From the NCBI GenBank assembly GCA_033558025.1, contig JAUCEF010000014.1, forward strand, positions 3,100,001-3,164,000: a stretch of 64,000 bases of DNA. The letters are read 5' to 3'. The notes under the pieces were generated by a model. It searched no databases and was not told the origin of the DNA. It worked only from the letters and a program-made list of their open reading frames with translations. How positions within the stretch are numbered: the first letter of the stretch is position 1; every line of letters starts with the position of its first letter. This stretch comes from Phytophthora sp. 'mugwort'. Taxonomy: Eukaryota > Oomycota > Peronosporomycetes > Peronosporales > Peronosporaceae. Made by a program: the position numbers and the translations under genes. Shown here in pieces: positions 1 to 12,592 of the stretch.

Positions 1-2060
1 CGATCTTTCGCACACGTTGTGCGATTGGGGTGGGCCTTTCCAACGTCGATGTCACACACCACGCCTACAACCGACCGACACGCCGAGTGCGAACAAGGTG
101 TTGGCGCGACTCGGCGAAGAGATGAGGTCCCAGTCTAAGTGGATGATGATATTCTCACCGGTGGCCATGGCTCAAGCAAAATGGCCGATTTTAGTCCCGG
201 AGCTCACTCAACCGGTGAACAGTACTAGTATCAACCAACGCGTGGAAGATACGGTGCTGCTGCTGAGGGCAATGGGCTACCGTTGCAATGGTCGTCCAAA
301 CAGCTTGATCTTATCCGGCTGGGGTCTCCGCCGAGCCGGCATGGCGTTGACCCACTGGAAACGCCGACTACGAGCAGCGTTTGGTTTGGAGAAAGCCCCA
401 TGACCTCAACCGATGATCGCCAAACGCATAGCCGAGCTTGTCGAAGATCCTAGCAAGGTCCCGGTTCCGAAGACGCCTGAAAGTATAAGCGAGCGGGTAA
501 ATTCCGATCCACCGAAGGGACTCCGTATTTCAAAGACTCACACATGTTGCAGTCTCCGAAGCAAGCGAAGGAGCAAGTGGGTCGTTATGATTACCTTCGT
601 GATGAAGACGATGAAGCCGAGCTCGAAGACGAGGAAAACAAATCATAAGCCGAGTTATGACGGCCACTCCGGTGACTGTGAAGCGTCAGTGAAACAGCAA
701 ATCTGTCGACTCAGCTACGATGAAGTCGATCGGAACGACACGCAATACCTGGAATTGAGAACCCATTTCCCCTGGACAAAAGGACTGAATTTGATGGGAA
801 ACGATTTCGGTCGGACGCATCGTTGCAGTGGTTGAAGAGATTCATCTATGAGATGAAAGGAAATCGAATGCCTCAGAACTCGTGGTGCGAGCCGTTCTCA
901 CTGTGCTTGGGTCGAGCGGCTAAAAGCTGGTACCGCCAGTTGGACCGGCGGACTCAGAAGAAGTGGAGCCTACTCAGCGAGCAGTTCTTGGATTATTACT
1001 GTTCTCAATTCGATCAGTCGGCGCGTACTCGATACTACTCAGCGAGACGTAAAGAGAAGGAACCCATTGGTGACTTCCTTGTCCGATTGAATAGATACGC
1101 ACGCACTGCCAAGATCCAGTATGGAAAGGACGGAGCAGATGCTGCTGAGCATGTAGAGCAGTTCTTGCTCCATTGCGGGGACGATGAGATCATGGATCTG
1201 TTATACCCGCTCCAGCTCACTCACATTCACCGTGTTGAACAAATCATAAATCGACGTATCTTGGGGAAAAACGTAAGAAACAATGGGACCTACCGGTGTC
1301 AGGTAAAGCCAGAGAGACTCGGCGCGGAGACAACACTCAGCGTGGAGATGGAAGTCGGCGGAGCGAGCCTCGGAGCGACGACAGACGCGAATCCCGCAGA
1401 GATGACCGCCGAAGTCGTCGAGATGAAGGCCGTGATCGCCGAGTCGCACTTGCCGATGCAACAGTTAATGAACTCTACCGCGGTGTCGACTAGCGACAGC
1501 CAAGTCGACGGGCCCGGTCGGCGGACTCGGCAGATGAAGATAACGACTACAGTGACTATATCGAGACTGATTCAGACCCAGATCAAGATCATCTCGACGC
1601 AGGGGAAGTCAGCGACCGCTCCAAGGACTCTGCTGGACGAGCCGACTCAAACAGTAAACGTTCGGCTACAGCCAGTCAACAGTTCAACACTTCTGACCGT
1701 CGAGACCGCCGAGATGACTCGCGTGAACGCCAGCGTTTTGAGCGCAGAGATCGCCGTGATGACTCGCGTGAACGCCCACGTTACGGTCGTCGTGATCGCC
1801 GAGATGATTCACGCGAGCGCCCTCGCTACGGACCATGCGCCGCGTGTGATGGCGATGGACACTCAGCACATTTCTGCCGTCGACGCTGCAAGTTCTGCAA
1901 ACAGGTACACGAAGTCGGGCGCTGTGAGTTGTTCCAGCGTCTGGAAAATGCTCACCAAATTTGTCCGAACGTCAGTCGACAAGTCAGCTGTGCCAGCTGA
2001 GCTCCACGACATTTACGAGCCGAAGGATTTAAACTCGGAGGCCCGCCAACACTGACTGGG
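1..2060 (+). pseudogene. Gypsy copy A gag (capsid/nucleocapsid), frameshifted
   Basis: Gag forms the particle shell and binds element RNA. Three pieces are visible: an N-terminal piece (17-403), a middle piece (413-835), and the retrotransposon gag core (about 860-1290) with the segments AKSWYRQL, FLDYYCSQF and EPIGDFLVRLNRYA. A linker rich in Arg-Asp repeats follows (best frame 1296-1493 and again about 1700-1830, e.g. RRDDRRSRRDEGRDRR). A Cys/His-rich zinc-knuckle region lies at about 1836-1930 (CAACDGDGHSAHFCRRRC). The long open frame 823-2055 leaves the true gag frame after about 1290, so its C-terminal half is not gag sequence. The corresponding region of copy B is at 19847-22215 on the minus strand. 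Confidence 0.85.
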
Positions 2061-2389
2061 TTGGAGAATAACGGGCCGTCACAGTCAGCTGAGTGGTGGA
2101 AGCGAGCTACGTGTTTGCTTTTGTAGGCGAAGCACCACAACGACCCGGTAAATGGGGTGAAGACAATGACGAACTTAAATGTGAAATTGACGGGAATGTT
2201 GAACTCAGCTATTCAGAGGAAGATTGCCGAGTTGTTATGAGTGCGAGAGTAGAGACCCGGCGACAAAGCCGGTGGAAGTGTGATGACGGTGAAACTGAGT
2301 CCCGGAGAGCGCATGGGCTGATGATCGGCACAAAAGTTCGATCGCCGAGTTCGTATGCGAGCTCTAGTGATGGGGGGGGAGGTAAAATG

Positions 2390-2680
2390 ACGAGCGGACG
2401 AAGATTCTACTCGATACTGGGGCAAACGTCTCAGCTATTAGTGATCTTTCGCGCGGCGACTGCGATTGAAGCGGAATGCAAGCACTGATTTACAGATCAA
2501 TGTGCAAGGAATCGGCATAGGCAAGGTGCCAACGACGACGAGGGCAGTGGTTAAAGTTACACTCGGCTGGAATATCGTCTACGAGTTTGAAATCTGTGCT
2601 ATGTCACATCATGCAGGTGTTGACCTGATAGTGGATACCGATTTTATGATACCTGAGGAATAAGACTGGACCCTTATAAC
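2390..2680 (+). pseudogene. Gypsy copy A aspartic protease
   Basis: The protease matures the Gag-Pol polyprotein. The catalytic signature LLDTGANVSAIS is read at about 2405-2440. The downstream flap and C-terminal part is read in another frame at 2466-2663, ending in a VDLI-x-x-DFMIP motif typical of Gypsy proteases. A frameshift between 2440 and 2470 separates the two halves. Copy B seems to lack this whole segment. Confidence 0.75.
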
Positions 2681-3744
2681 TCAACAGCGAAATTGCCAGA
2701 CGAAGTTGTACTACCACTCCTCAAGTCACACAACGCTGAGTCAGGAGAAACGGAGAATGGCAACCAAACAACTGATGGTCCTACTGAATCGTTGAATGTG
2801 CCGAGTCGGCTGACAGTTGAGTTCAGCCTACGACAACCGTCAGCCGAGTCGTGATACTTATGAGATGTGGATTCGGCGCATTAATGATTGGATTCCGACG
2901 GTTGCGCATAATCCCAAGGGCAAGGCCATACGGGTAATGATTACGAACGTCGGCTGTAAATTGGTATGGTGTCCCGCTCACTTCCCGGTGAAGCTTTGGG
3001 CACCACATGGTAAACTTCCACCAGACAATGGCTATGTGAGGCTCAACTTAGCGAAATACCGTGATTGGCAAGTTCTAGCTTTCGAATCAGCTAGGGATAA
3101 AGATCTGTTGAGAAAAGAACAACGATTGTACGACGAGTGGATCGCACAACAACCACCAGCAATGGAAAACGACAGTATGAAACCCCGACTGGGGTGATAC
3201 CGCGGGAACAACACAGTTCCAGCAGCCGAGAAACAGAACCCACTTGCGCACAGCGTTGGGAGCGGTTGGACGGCCCGGGAGGGATACTATATTCCCTGAG
3301 GGTAAACTCGCCCTGCTACTGAGTGTTCCGACTCTGAATGCTCATCCGCTGAGTTTGCTGACCCCGAGGATAGTCTAAGGATGGAATCTGCTGAATTCAA
3401 ACAGTCCTCAGCTGAGTTAGTAAACTCCACGGACACATTCCGCACCTTGGCAGGGGTGATAGACTCCGTTACCCCAGTGATTTGGGTAGCCGAGATCGGT
3501 TCGAGTGAGTCACTCAGCACGAGGGATGATCTGCCTAGCACGATAATGACAGTACCCGCTATCACTGGAGAAGTCGGAGAGAAAACTAGCACAAACCCAG
3601 CAGAGACGTCCAGCAGAAGGCTGTGGAGTGAAGAAATCGATGTGAGTGACGAATCACTTGCAGACGACCCTGAAGAAGATTTGCGACTTCGTCTCATGGC
3701 AGCGATGGTGATGATCGAGACCTGGCTGTAACAACGGTGCACGA

Positions 3745-5300
3745 TGAAAGCGCGAATATAGCAGTTCGAACACTCAGCTAATGAGATTGATCTGGAGGAC
3801 TACTTCGCTAGTTGGCTTTTTCTGTCTGATTTGAATGGCTTGACGCGTACGGTTCTCGATTACGCTGGAAATAATGTGCAGTGATAACACCGGAGCAACA
3901 ACAACAGCTGGTAAAGATGTCTAACCGTCATGAAGGTATCATGTTCTCACCACCAGCCTTATGGTGTCATTTGCGATATCGACGTTCAAGGATATCAGTC
4001 GATTAAACAACGAGCCCGGCGGACACCTGCCAAGTATTTGAAAAGGTTGTACGAACTCCTCAAGGGTCTATTGGAAGCTGAGTTGATTGCCTTCTCGGAC
4101 AGTCCTTAGGCATCACCAATTGTTTTTGTACTTAAGAAGAATGGGGTGGATACCGTCTGTGTATCGATTACAAGGTTGTCAACACAGTCACGGTGCTCAT
4201 GGAATATGCCATGCCGTTTGTGGATGATCTGCTGACTGAGCTGGAAAGCTACCCTTGATTTTGCTCCCTGGACGCGGTTAGCGGATTTTGGCAGTTATGA
4301 TGACTCAACGGGCTAGAAAAATCTCAGCTTTTGTCTGTGCGCTGGGACATTTGAGTGGCTTCGAATGCCGTTTGGCTTGAAGAGCCCGTATGATTTGTCA
4401 GCGGCTAATAGACAATGCCTTGTGGGGTTTTGTACAACCCCGTGGTGGATGGACTGCTTATGCCAAACGTGCCCGCCAAGTGAGGAAGCAGCCGCAACTC
4501 AGCGCAGTCAACACAGCGCAGGGGGAACTCAGCTAACCCCTGAGCCGAGTTACCCAACCAAGTTCGAAGCGGACCACCGTGCCTTAACTTAGTCGATCCA
4601 CTCCAGGCGTTGGTGCTGGACCAGATGGTAACATGTTCGGGAGATGAATGTTTAGCCATGCTAGATTGATTATTGACTCGATTCGCCTGCGTTGCAGAAT
4701 CAGCATCAGCTTCCCCAAGTGCAACAGACCGTTAATTTCCTCTCTCATGGTATCTCGCCGAGTGATATATTTGCCAACCCGAAGAAGTTGGCTGAGATAG
4801 CTGTGTTACCTTTCCCCCCCCCCCGAAATCGAAGAAGGGAATGCAAGTTTTCTAGGCGCACTTGAATTACTATAGTCGGTTCATTCAGAACCTGGCATGG
4901 CAGTATACGGAACTGTCCTCTACCAGCTTAAGGATACTGACTTCACTTCGGAGAATGACCTGACTTCAGCTAAGTCAGCTTTTGAAGCATTGAAAGAAAA
5001 AGTCGTCCGAGCTCCAACACTACGACACTTCGACCCATCAAAGGATGTCTACATTATGCTTTTCGTCAACGACTGGGCTTTGAGTTCCACCTTGATGCAG
5101 CTTCACGATGATAAATTGCACCCATTTCGGTTCTGTGGCCGAGTCCTCAAGGACAACAAAGTCAACTATCATCCAGCTGAGAAGGAGCTATTAGCTTTGC
5201 TCCATTTGCTGAAAGTCTGCTATAAACTGCTAGCCAGCAAAACACTCACGGTGTTTACTCGCTTTTCTACCTTGGAGTGGGTTTTTTTACCAGTCTAAAT
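3745..5300 (+). pseudogene. Gypsy copy A reverse transcriptase and RNase H-like domain, catalytic motif deleted
   Basis: Fragments of RT are read across frames. They include a start segment with YLKRLYELLKGLLEA (about 4030-4080), the catalytic motif-A segment SLDAVSGFWQL (about 4262-4295) and FGLKSPYDL (about 4370). In copy B the sequence then runs through a linker of roughly 70 residues to a FVDD catalytic box. In copy A the matching stretch is missing: near 4637-4645 the DNA jumps from the equivalent of 18730 to that of 18645 in B, removing the box. The connection/RNase H-like part follows at 4897-5298 (e.g. PTLRHFDPSKD, NYHPAEKELLALL). The gene cannot encode a working polymerase. Confidence 0.85.
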
Positions 5301-5330
5301 CGTTCTACGGTCGGGCTATGAGACTTCGCA

Positions 5331-5930
5331 GTGTTATTGTCACCCTTCCATCTTAAGGTAAAACGGGTCCGAGAGCGGGATGTCGACTTCTCTCAGATAT
5401 TGCAGGCATCTATCACTCCACAAATTGGACTCGACGAATCGCTCGCGCACATTTCCCCTCCTTTGAAGAACTCGGCGGTGGTACGATTAGACCCAGCACT
5501 GTTGTATGCGCACCTGCCTCGAGTCTTTGAAGGTTATGTACTGTCCTCCGACGGATCCGCTAAGACTGAGAAGAATGGTGGGTATGGAAGCTGCTATTGG
5601 ATCCTGTGACGTTTACCGGCATGGGACATTGAGATCGCTGCGAGTGCGTACCTCTTGTCCACTAGGGTTAACATAGCTGAATACACTGGTATGAATAACG
5701 GTGTAGCCGCAGCTTTAGACCGTGGAATAACCGAACTAGTAAGTGTTGGAGACTCGCGGCTTGCAATCCAGCAATCCATGGGGGTGATCGCGTGTAAGAA
5801 GGATACGTTAAAAGTTGAGTTGGCACGCCACAAAGGGATGACTGAGAGGCTAAGGTCAGTTCGCTATTTGCATGTAGTACGTTGCTAGAACGCAGCAGCT
5901 GACTCTCTCGCTACGGAAGCTCCGGAGAAC
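5331..5930 (+). pseudogene. Gypsy copy A second RNase H-like domain
   Basis: After the RT connection domain, 5331-5609 and 5655-5888 encode an RNase H fold of the RVT_3 type. Recognisable parts are a first strand around GYVLSSDGSAKTEKNGG (5530-5580), a helix NIAEYTGMNNGVAAAL (about 5665-5715) and a VGDSRLAIQQ strand (about 5745-5775). The end reads NAADSLATEA. Single-base shifts near 5600 and 5885 break it. This segment is deleted from copy B. Confidence 0.7.
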
Positions 5931-6353
5931 AAAGCGGGTCGTGGGGTATCAGCGGCGAACGAAACGCCGAGTTGAAGATGCTGAATCGGATTTCTGAAGA
6001 ACTATATACGAAGGGGCAAGAGAAAACAACGTGGAAGTTGATCGGATAGCAGTGATGACCAGACGACAAACCCGCCGAGCCCACTTCAATGATGAAACCA
6101 TGCTGAACCCAGCGGAGGAACCACCAAGGTCGGCTAGGCGAATACAGAAGTCAATTGGAGACGACACAACCATCCTACCAGACCTAGAAGAGAAACGTTT
6201 GAGTCACCAGAGCCGAGTTCATTTAGGAGCCGAGTAGAAGGACCGACTCGAATACCAGCTGGATAGAATCGCGTGCCCAATGCAACCGACATTGATCCAG
6301 TAGTGGTGCAAGCGGAACGTTGACGACGCATATCAAGAGTTCAAGAAGAGGAA

Positions 6354-7280
6354 TTGAAGTGGGCCGACTTGAAAGCATTGCTTCGAGGAGAGATCGATGG
6401 GCTCACACACCGTCGTACTCAGCGAGCAAGCAAAATAGCCGGCAACTTCGTACTCAGTGAAGATAGTCTGCTGTACTATCAGGGTCAGAGACGGCGAACA
6501 GTTGAGCCTGATCATGGCGATCTGAAGCTGAGACTGGTGATACCAACAACGATGATCGACGAAGTACTCCATAACTGCCACAACTCGATAGAAGGAGGAG
6601 GTCACCAAGGAATTGTACGGACCTTTCATCGCGTGAAAGCTGAGTTGTATTGGGTGGGGTTATATGCTGCTGTACTCAAACACGTCCTAGCATGTGAAGA
6701 TCGCAGCACGAGCAAAGCAAGCCCCAGCTAAAGGGCTATTCACCAGGCGATGTTGTATCTGAGCGCCCATTCCAACTGGTATTAATGAATTTCGTAATTC
6801 CGTTACAAAGTACTCAGCGGGGCAACACAGCGCTATTGCTTTTCCAAGACCAATTCACAGAGTTCGTGATAGCAAAAGCTATGAGTGATACGGGAGCATT
6901 CGAAGTGGCGAAAGGTTTTGAAGAATGTGTATTCCGGAGGTTCAGTGCTCCATCTTTAATCCGCCACGATAGAGATCCCCACTTCATGAACGAAGTTTTC
7001 CAAGCGTTCGCTGAGTTGATGCAGTCACGATCTAGGGCAACACTGAGTTATAGGCCTCAAGCTAACGGCCAACAAGAACGCTCAGTCAAGACGATGATCC
7101 AGACTATCCGTGTGTATGTAGAAGACCCGCTGCAAGTCGAATGGGACGACATAGCTGAAAGAATGGTCCATGCCCTAACAACTCGCGTGATCCAACTCGA
7201 CGTGAACCACCCTTCTACTTGGTGCACCGATGGGACGCCCGTCCACGCTGAAAGCAATGACATCTACTATCAAAGCTGAC
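6354..7280 (+). pseudogene. Gypsy copy A integrase (H2C2 finger and DDE core)
   Basis: Integrase inserts the cDNA copy into the genome. The N-terminal zinc-finger region is at 6354-6731 (GGGHQGIVRTFHRVKAELYW). The second Cys of the finger is hidden by a frameshift near 6720. The catalytic core is open from 6785 to 7279. Its likely DDE residues are the Asp in LLFQDQFTEF, the Asp in RHDRDPHF and the Glu in ANGQQERSVK, so all three positions look preserved. It is the best kept pol domain of copy A. Confidence 0.85.
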
Positions 7281-8120
7281 ATGGCAACTCAGCTGATGTT
7301 GTTCAATGGCGTAGAGAGACCAACCGTTAACGGGAAATCCCACTACGACTCGCTAAAGAATACCAGATAGCCGAGGAGACTCGGCGAACCGAAGAACATA
7401 ACGCACATCTTGGTAAATATGAACGCGAGACCATCCCGAACTCAGCTAACTCATCCAGGTTGGGAGAAAATGTATTAGTCAAGTCGGTGGAGAACCAAAA
7501 GTCCTTGTTCAACGAAAGGAGACCAAGTCTGGTTGTTCATGGAACGGGTCAAAACTGGTTTGAAAAAGAAGCTAGCCCATAGGTGGCACGGACCGTTCCG
7601 AGTAGAAGAAGGTTGAAGAGTTTGCATATGAACTGGAGCTTCCCGACAAGAGTGGGTATCGATATTATCCGGTGGTACATGTATCTCGGCTGAAAGCAGT
7701 AACCGACCCGGGCCAAAGACCCACTGCTCAGCTGGTGGACGAGCTCAGCGAAACCCAAGTTTCGATTTCGATGAAAAATTCCTTCAAGAAGATAGTTTGA
7801 AGTTGATAGCGCCGACAAATATGACGTAGAAGCGATTCTGGATGACGATATGCCGTTATCAACTACCACCAACAGAGGTCAGCGGCTGCTCAATGTCGAA
7901 TGGGTCGGCTACGACAAGCCGACATGCGCACCACTCTCGAACTTGTCATGTGGGGGGTCTATTGGTTGATTACTTACGGCAAAAGAAACGAGAGAATCGT
8001 CTGCAGATGGTGCAAGTGGCAGACGAAAACTAGCACTACGGTGCCACAAGTTGACCCGGGTGACCAGGATTCAGGCCTGGTGGGATGGAACAAAACTACT
8101 GAAGCCATTGTATGAGTTGA
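7280..8120 (+). pseudogene. Gypsy copy A integrase C-terminus with chromodomain
   Basis: The integrase tail is read in pieces. A segment with KKLAHRWHGPFRVEE lies at about 7560-7610, and YYPVVHVSRLK at about 7665-7700. A chromodomain follows at about 7850-7945 (QRLLNVEWVGYDKPT). Chromodomains in this position direct integration towards marked chromatin in chromoviruses. The aromatic residue after PT, present as PTW in copy B, is Cys here. The reading frame ends near 8115, about 115 bp before the stop of the convergent antisense ORF. Confidence 0.8.
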
Positions 8121-8230
8121 AATGAAGTCGTGGGGACCCATCTGAGACGTAATAACTACTGTCGAACGTCAACTCAGCTAAGTGCCTGGAAATTGGACTA
8201 AGTGAATGTGAAAACCACTAAGGTGAACGC

Positions 8231-11200
8231 CTACAATGTCTCGAAAATAGTCAGGCCTTCTCGATTAGCAGGAGTTGGCGCAGTAGGAAACAGACTGGAT
8301 GGAGTCGGCTCGTTTGGATCGACATCATCTTCCACGTGGGATTGGACGTACTCGGAATCGAACTCGGCAGGGACAAACACCGGAAATTCGGGATGTAGCG
8401 GTTGAAAACACTGGTTGTAAAGATGAGAAGACGGCGAGCGCAACCACCACGCGCGACCAGGTTCCTTACGGTCAGCTTCAGCAACACTTGCCCTCCTGTC
8501 CGCGCTTGCTGGAAACCAGGCCATATTAGCCGCCGGAGCGAATGGGGCAAATGGGTCGAAAAAGAATTCGGAATCCAGGGTCGGCGCTGGTCCAGCTGAG
8601 GCATGCGTAGTAACACCACTGTGCAGAGCTTGACATAATTCCTTGAGAAGAGGACGAAGGCTGTCCGCACGACGCTTTTCTGTCCTTGCTATACTTAAAC
8701 CACAATTGGTGAATGACCTCAAGCTCGCTAAGTGGAACACTAGGATGCAAATTTGGGTGTAAACCAAAACAACACTCGAGTCCTCTATCCAGTTCAGACG
8801 CTCCCATAGAGCGATGAAAAAACGCACCCAATCACTTTCTTCTCCCCGTAATTTGCGCCACCATTGAACGATGACCTCCGTTAGTGAAGCTAACTGATAT
8901 CCTGATGCCCGTACTCGAGCCATCACAGACGGAGATATGAAGAAGGGCTCAACTGGGAATTTCGACATCAAGCGGCAACAAGGATGCTGGTGTGATTGAA
9001 TGTCAGCAAAAGCTATAACCCTTTCCAAGGAGGAAGGCGTCGGACAGACATAACGCTTCCCGTCGATAACCTCCATCTTGATAGCCACCCGACACGACAA
9101 GAGGATTTTCTCCCAACAATGAGCAGACCCAGGGTGGAAGAACGGAGGATTCAACCGATATCTTCACTTGCTCTGTCACCGTTTATCACGGGCTGTTGCT
9201 TGAGCAGCTTGAGTCCTCAGCTGAGTAATCCGTAACGCCAAGGGGCCAGAAGATGTAGAAGCACCGTCAACTTGGCTGGACTTGCTTGAGACAGCTTAAG
9301 CCGAATTGGGCGACCCCTTTTTCCGACCTTTTCCTTTGGGTGTCGATGGTTTGGCGGAAGCTAACTTAGCGGATACTGTGTCCAAAGGAGCCGAGCCGGT
9401 AGGAGTCGACTTCTTCGCTAATGATACTCCCGATACCGGACTCTTGGATGCGGAATTCTTAGCCAACATAGGAGAGAGAGCTGAGTTCGTAACAGCTGGA
9501 CGCTCGAAGCTGACGTCTGAGATGCAGATTGTGGAGAAGTCGGCAGTGACGAGTCCGCAGTAGCTGACTGGAGAGACGCCACCTTTTAAGATACTAAGTT
9601 CTTGGGAGCCGAAATGGACCCGGCTGAAGAGTGATCAACAAGTGTTGTAGTCCGGGAAACAGTCGGAGAAGAACGTGACCAGACCAGAATTGCTAGTGGA
9701 ATCGTATCGAAGCCGTTTGGGAGCTGGGTGAGAAGGCGATTGATGTAGACACTTTCCGGCTCCCTGTGCTGGTGGAAGAGAACTGCAGGGAAGACCCGAA
9801 GCTTGTGAAGGAAGCAACAACGACAACTGGCTTGGTACGGACGAAGTAACGGAAGGATTCTTCTCTGCTTGCGTCAGCATCATCACTGTTATCGTCATCA
9901 GACCCGAATACCTCGATGAAGAGGTTTTAGGAGACTGTGGAGGTCGGCGAATCTCCTCCTGCTCGGCATCAGAAGAGTTGGCTTCGAAAGGGAGAGATAC
10001 TGATGTACCAGAGCCAGTCATAGCTTGGGAGTTGGGAGTTCCAGCCGACTTGACCTTCGCGGGACCCAGAGTAACGACATCAGACGTCTCGAAGTCCTCA
10101 AGTTGGACTCGACTAATAGCCCTGGCAATGACCGATGCAGCTCGAGATGATCGACGCAAAGGAGATGAGACAGCAACCTTGGGCTTGACCGAGGTGGAGA
10201 CATCTTTCCTCGGTTTCTTCTTGGGGTGAGTACCCTTGGTCATCCCGAAGGGCCTTGTCGAGATGATACCAGCCGGGGTAGATGGAGTCGGCGATCGGGA
10301 CTCAGCTACCGATGAAACAAGTCGAGCCGATGCTGTAGGAGGCTCATAAGCGCTCGGAGGTGGAACAGTGTCCGCCGAACTCAGCGAAGTCAACACTACA
10401 GCAGCGGATGCTATGCTCGTTAAATCAGTCGAGCTTGATGTCGAACAGACGTAGTCGATGGAAGCATGATCAATCCAGGGACGGAAGGGAGAGTCACCGG
10501 AATGAGGTGATCCCGACGATAAGGGCTTTCTGGAACTCGATGTGGTTGATCCGTAGGCGTGGAAGTCGGCTTCAGAGTCGTTAACTTGACACGGGAAGGA
10601 AGAGACAGGTCTAGAACAGCTTAGGTTGCGGAAGTCGACTGCCCAACAGGCCCACTTGAACCTGACTGTCCAACAGAACCACTTGACTGAGCTGAAAGTT
10701 GCAAGCTGATCTCACGAGACTCATCTGACTGCATCAGTGCAATTTCAGGCCAGCGTGCTTCGAGAAGTCGGCACAAACGGGCATTCAAGCTGAGATCTCT
10801 TGGGGTCAGACCTGGAGCGTCAAGACCAGCAGCTGCAGCCATCGCCACCTCTGAATCTGTCGCAGAAAGGAGGAGGTTCTTGAGACGGGTAATTGTGCGC
10901 TTTTGCTCCTCGATCGTCTTGTGTGCCAACCGAAGATTCAGCTTGTCACTACCTGAAGTCGCCAAACTTGCTGCACGACGGAAGTAAGTGTCTGACAAAG
11001 CCTTCAAGGCGTTATAGGACACCCTGCGTTCCGTGTGCTGATCAGTTAGGAGCTGACAATCCTTGTTCCAATCCTCAATCATGCGATGGAGCCCGTCCAC
11101 GTGTTCTTGGATGGCGTCAATATGGGAATTTTCTAGCCGAGTTGACTATTTCTTCTCCATTTCCAGCCGATAGATGGTAGATCGGTAGGAAGTCAGCAGG

Positions 11201-12592
11201 GTAGAATTCATGCTGGAGGATTGTTTCCACTTGTCTCGCTCACGAACCACCGCAACCAACTCAGCCTCTAGCCGAGCAGTCGACGCCAAAGCTGACTCCA
11301 GTCTCCGGCTTAAGGCACCATTTTCGCGATGCAACCGAGTTACGTCGTGCCTGAGCTGAGCTAGTTCTTCGGAAGAGCTCGGTGGAGGTGAAGAGCCGGC
11401 TTGGAGCAGTGATAGCATCTCATTCGGAGAACGAGTAGACAAAAGATCTCTCCGGTGACGCCGGTCGCCAGGAAGCGGGGGTCGTAGAAGAGTATAAGCC
11501 ATCAGCCGAGTCCGCTCAAGCTCTTCAGCCGAACGAATACGTTCACAATCTTGAAGTAGCATCCAGAGCTCAGCTATATCTGCTGGAGGCTGAACTCAGA
11601 CCTCAACTAAATTCCGGAGGCCAGCAGAAGAAGACCCCGCTGGGTCCAGTTGGCCAGCAGAAACCTCTTGGTTGTGAGACTGAGACTCGAGCTAAGACGG
11701 CGAAGACTTAGCTGATGGACGTGGAGGAATCCCAGTCTCCATTAATCCATCCGGACGGAACCCAGGCAGCGGAATCGCATGCGGTGGACCCGGCAGAGGA
11801 GACGGACGTGGAGATCAAACATCATTATCCACGGGATACATATCTGGAGAATGTTGAGATCCTTGTGAGTCATCGACCAGGGAATCCAAGCTCGGCAGAA
11901 TCGGCTTCAACGTTGGGTCTTCATCCGAGTGTTGGCGAGGAGGAGGAGAATCGGCGAGGGGAAAAGCCGAGTTTTCACCGTCTCGAATCCGAAGGATAGA
12001 CTTGGGCGTTAACGCGCGAAAGACCGGTCGTGAGTGAGGGTCCGTCGGTTGATCGCTCAGAGATGTGGATTCGGTGAAACTGATTCAAAGAACACGTCAA
12101 GACTCTCTGGCTTATCAAGGAGGCGAGCTCCAGGAAACCGAGGACCAGCGGCGACAGTGATTGAAGACGCCCGTTCAGTTGAGCTGCTGGGAAGGAAGCT
12201 CAGAGATGATCGGGCAGGGGAGTCCTGTGAGAAGAAGGGAGGAATGAGTGTCTATGAACCAAACTTGGTGAATTCAACGATCCGAGAGCTGTGCTTACCG
12301 GATGAATTGCGCGGGCAGTCTTGGAGGGATTCGACGGAGAGGCGTGACCACCAGTGGCAATCTCAGCTGACTCAAACGATCCATCAGACCTCATCACCTG
12401 ATATGGAACAGTGACTGGAGTCATTCCAGCGTCATTTTCGGTGTGACTGTTGCCTTGAGCTGCTGGTAACTCAAGCGATAGCGGTGAAGTGTCTCCTGAG
12501 AGAGAAATAAGAGAGCCGCCTGAACTTCTGAGTTCTGGCGACGCAGAAGAGGTTCTCTTAGCCATATGGGCTACCGACACACACGGAAACAA
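8231..12592 (-). pseudogene. Long antisense ORF of the Gypsy family, function unknown
   Basis: I do not recognise this protein. Read on the minus strand from 12592 down, the pieces are: a Ser/Pro-rich part (12592-12200, then broken frames about 12060-11600); a heptad-rich coiled-coil-like stretch (11562-11146 and 11100-10621, with LRHDVTRLHRENGALSRRLE); a basic, Ser/Pro-rich part (10396-9635, with KKKPRKDVSTSVKP); and a globular C-terminus of up to 307 residues (9154-8231). Together they suggest an ancestral ORF of well over 1,000 codons broken by a few shifts. The plus-strand ORFs over the same DNA look like shadows. It is convergent with pol and lies inside the element, between chromodomain and 3' LTR. 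Copy B keeps its last about 600 bp in the same place (16390-16987), which argues that it belongs to the element and is not captured host DNA. Confidence 0.7.

Noticed and set aside
1290..2055. C-terminal half of the 410-codon plus ORF as a gag protein
   Set aside because: The zinc knuckle and the Arg/Asp repeats are read in other frames, so this half is an accidental open frame.
11715..12414. Plus-strand ORFs at 11715-11999 and 12034-12414
   Set aside because: They lie opposite the antisense ORF, whose Ser/Pro-rich frame continues here and fits better.
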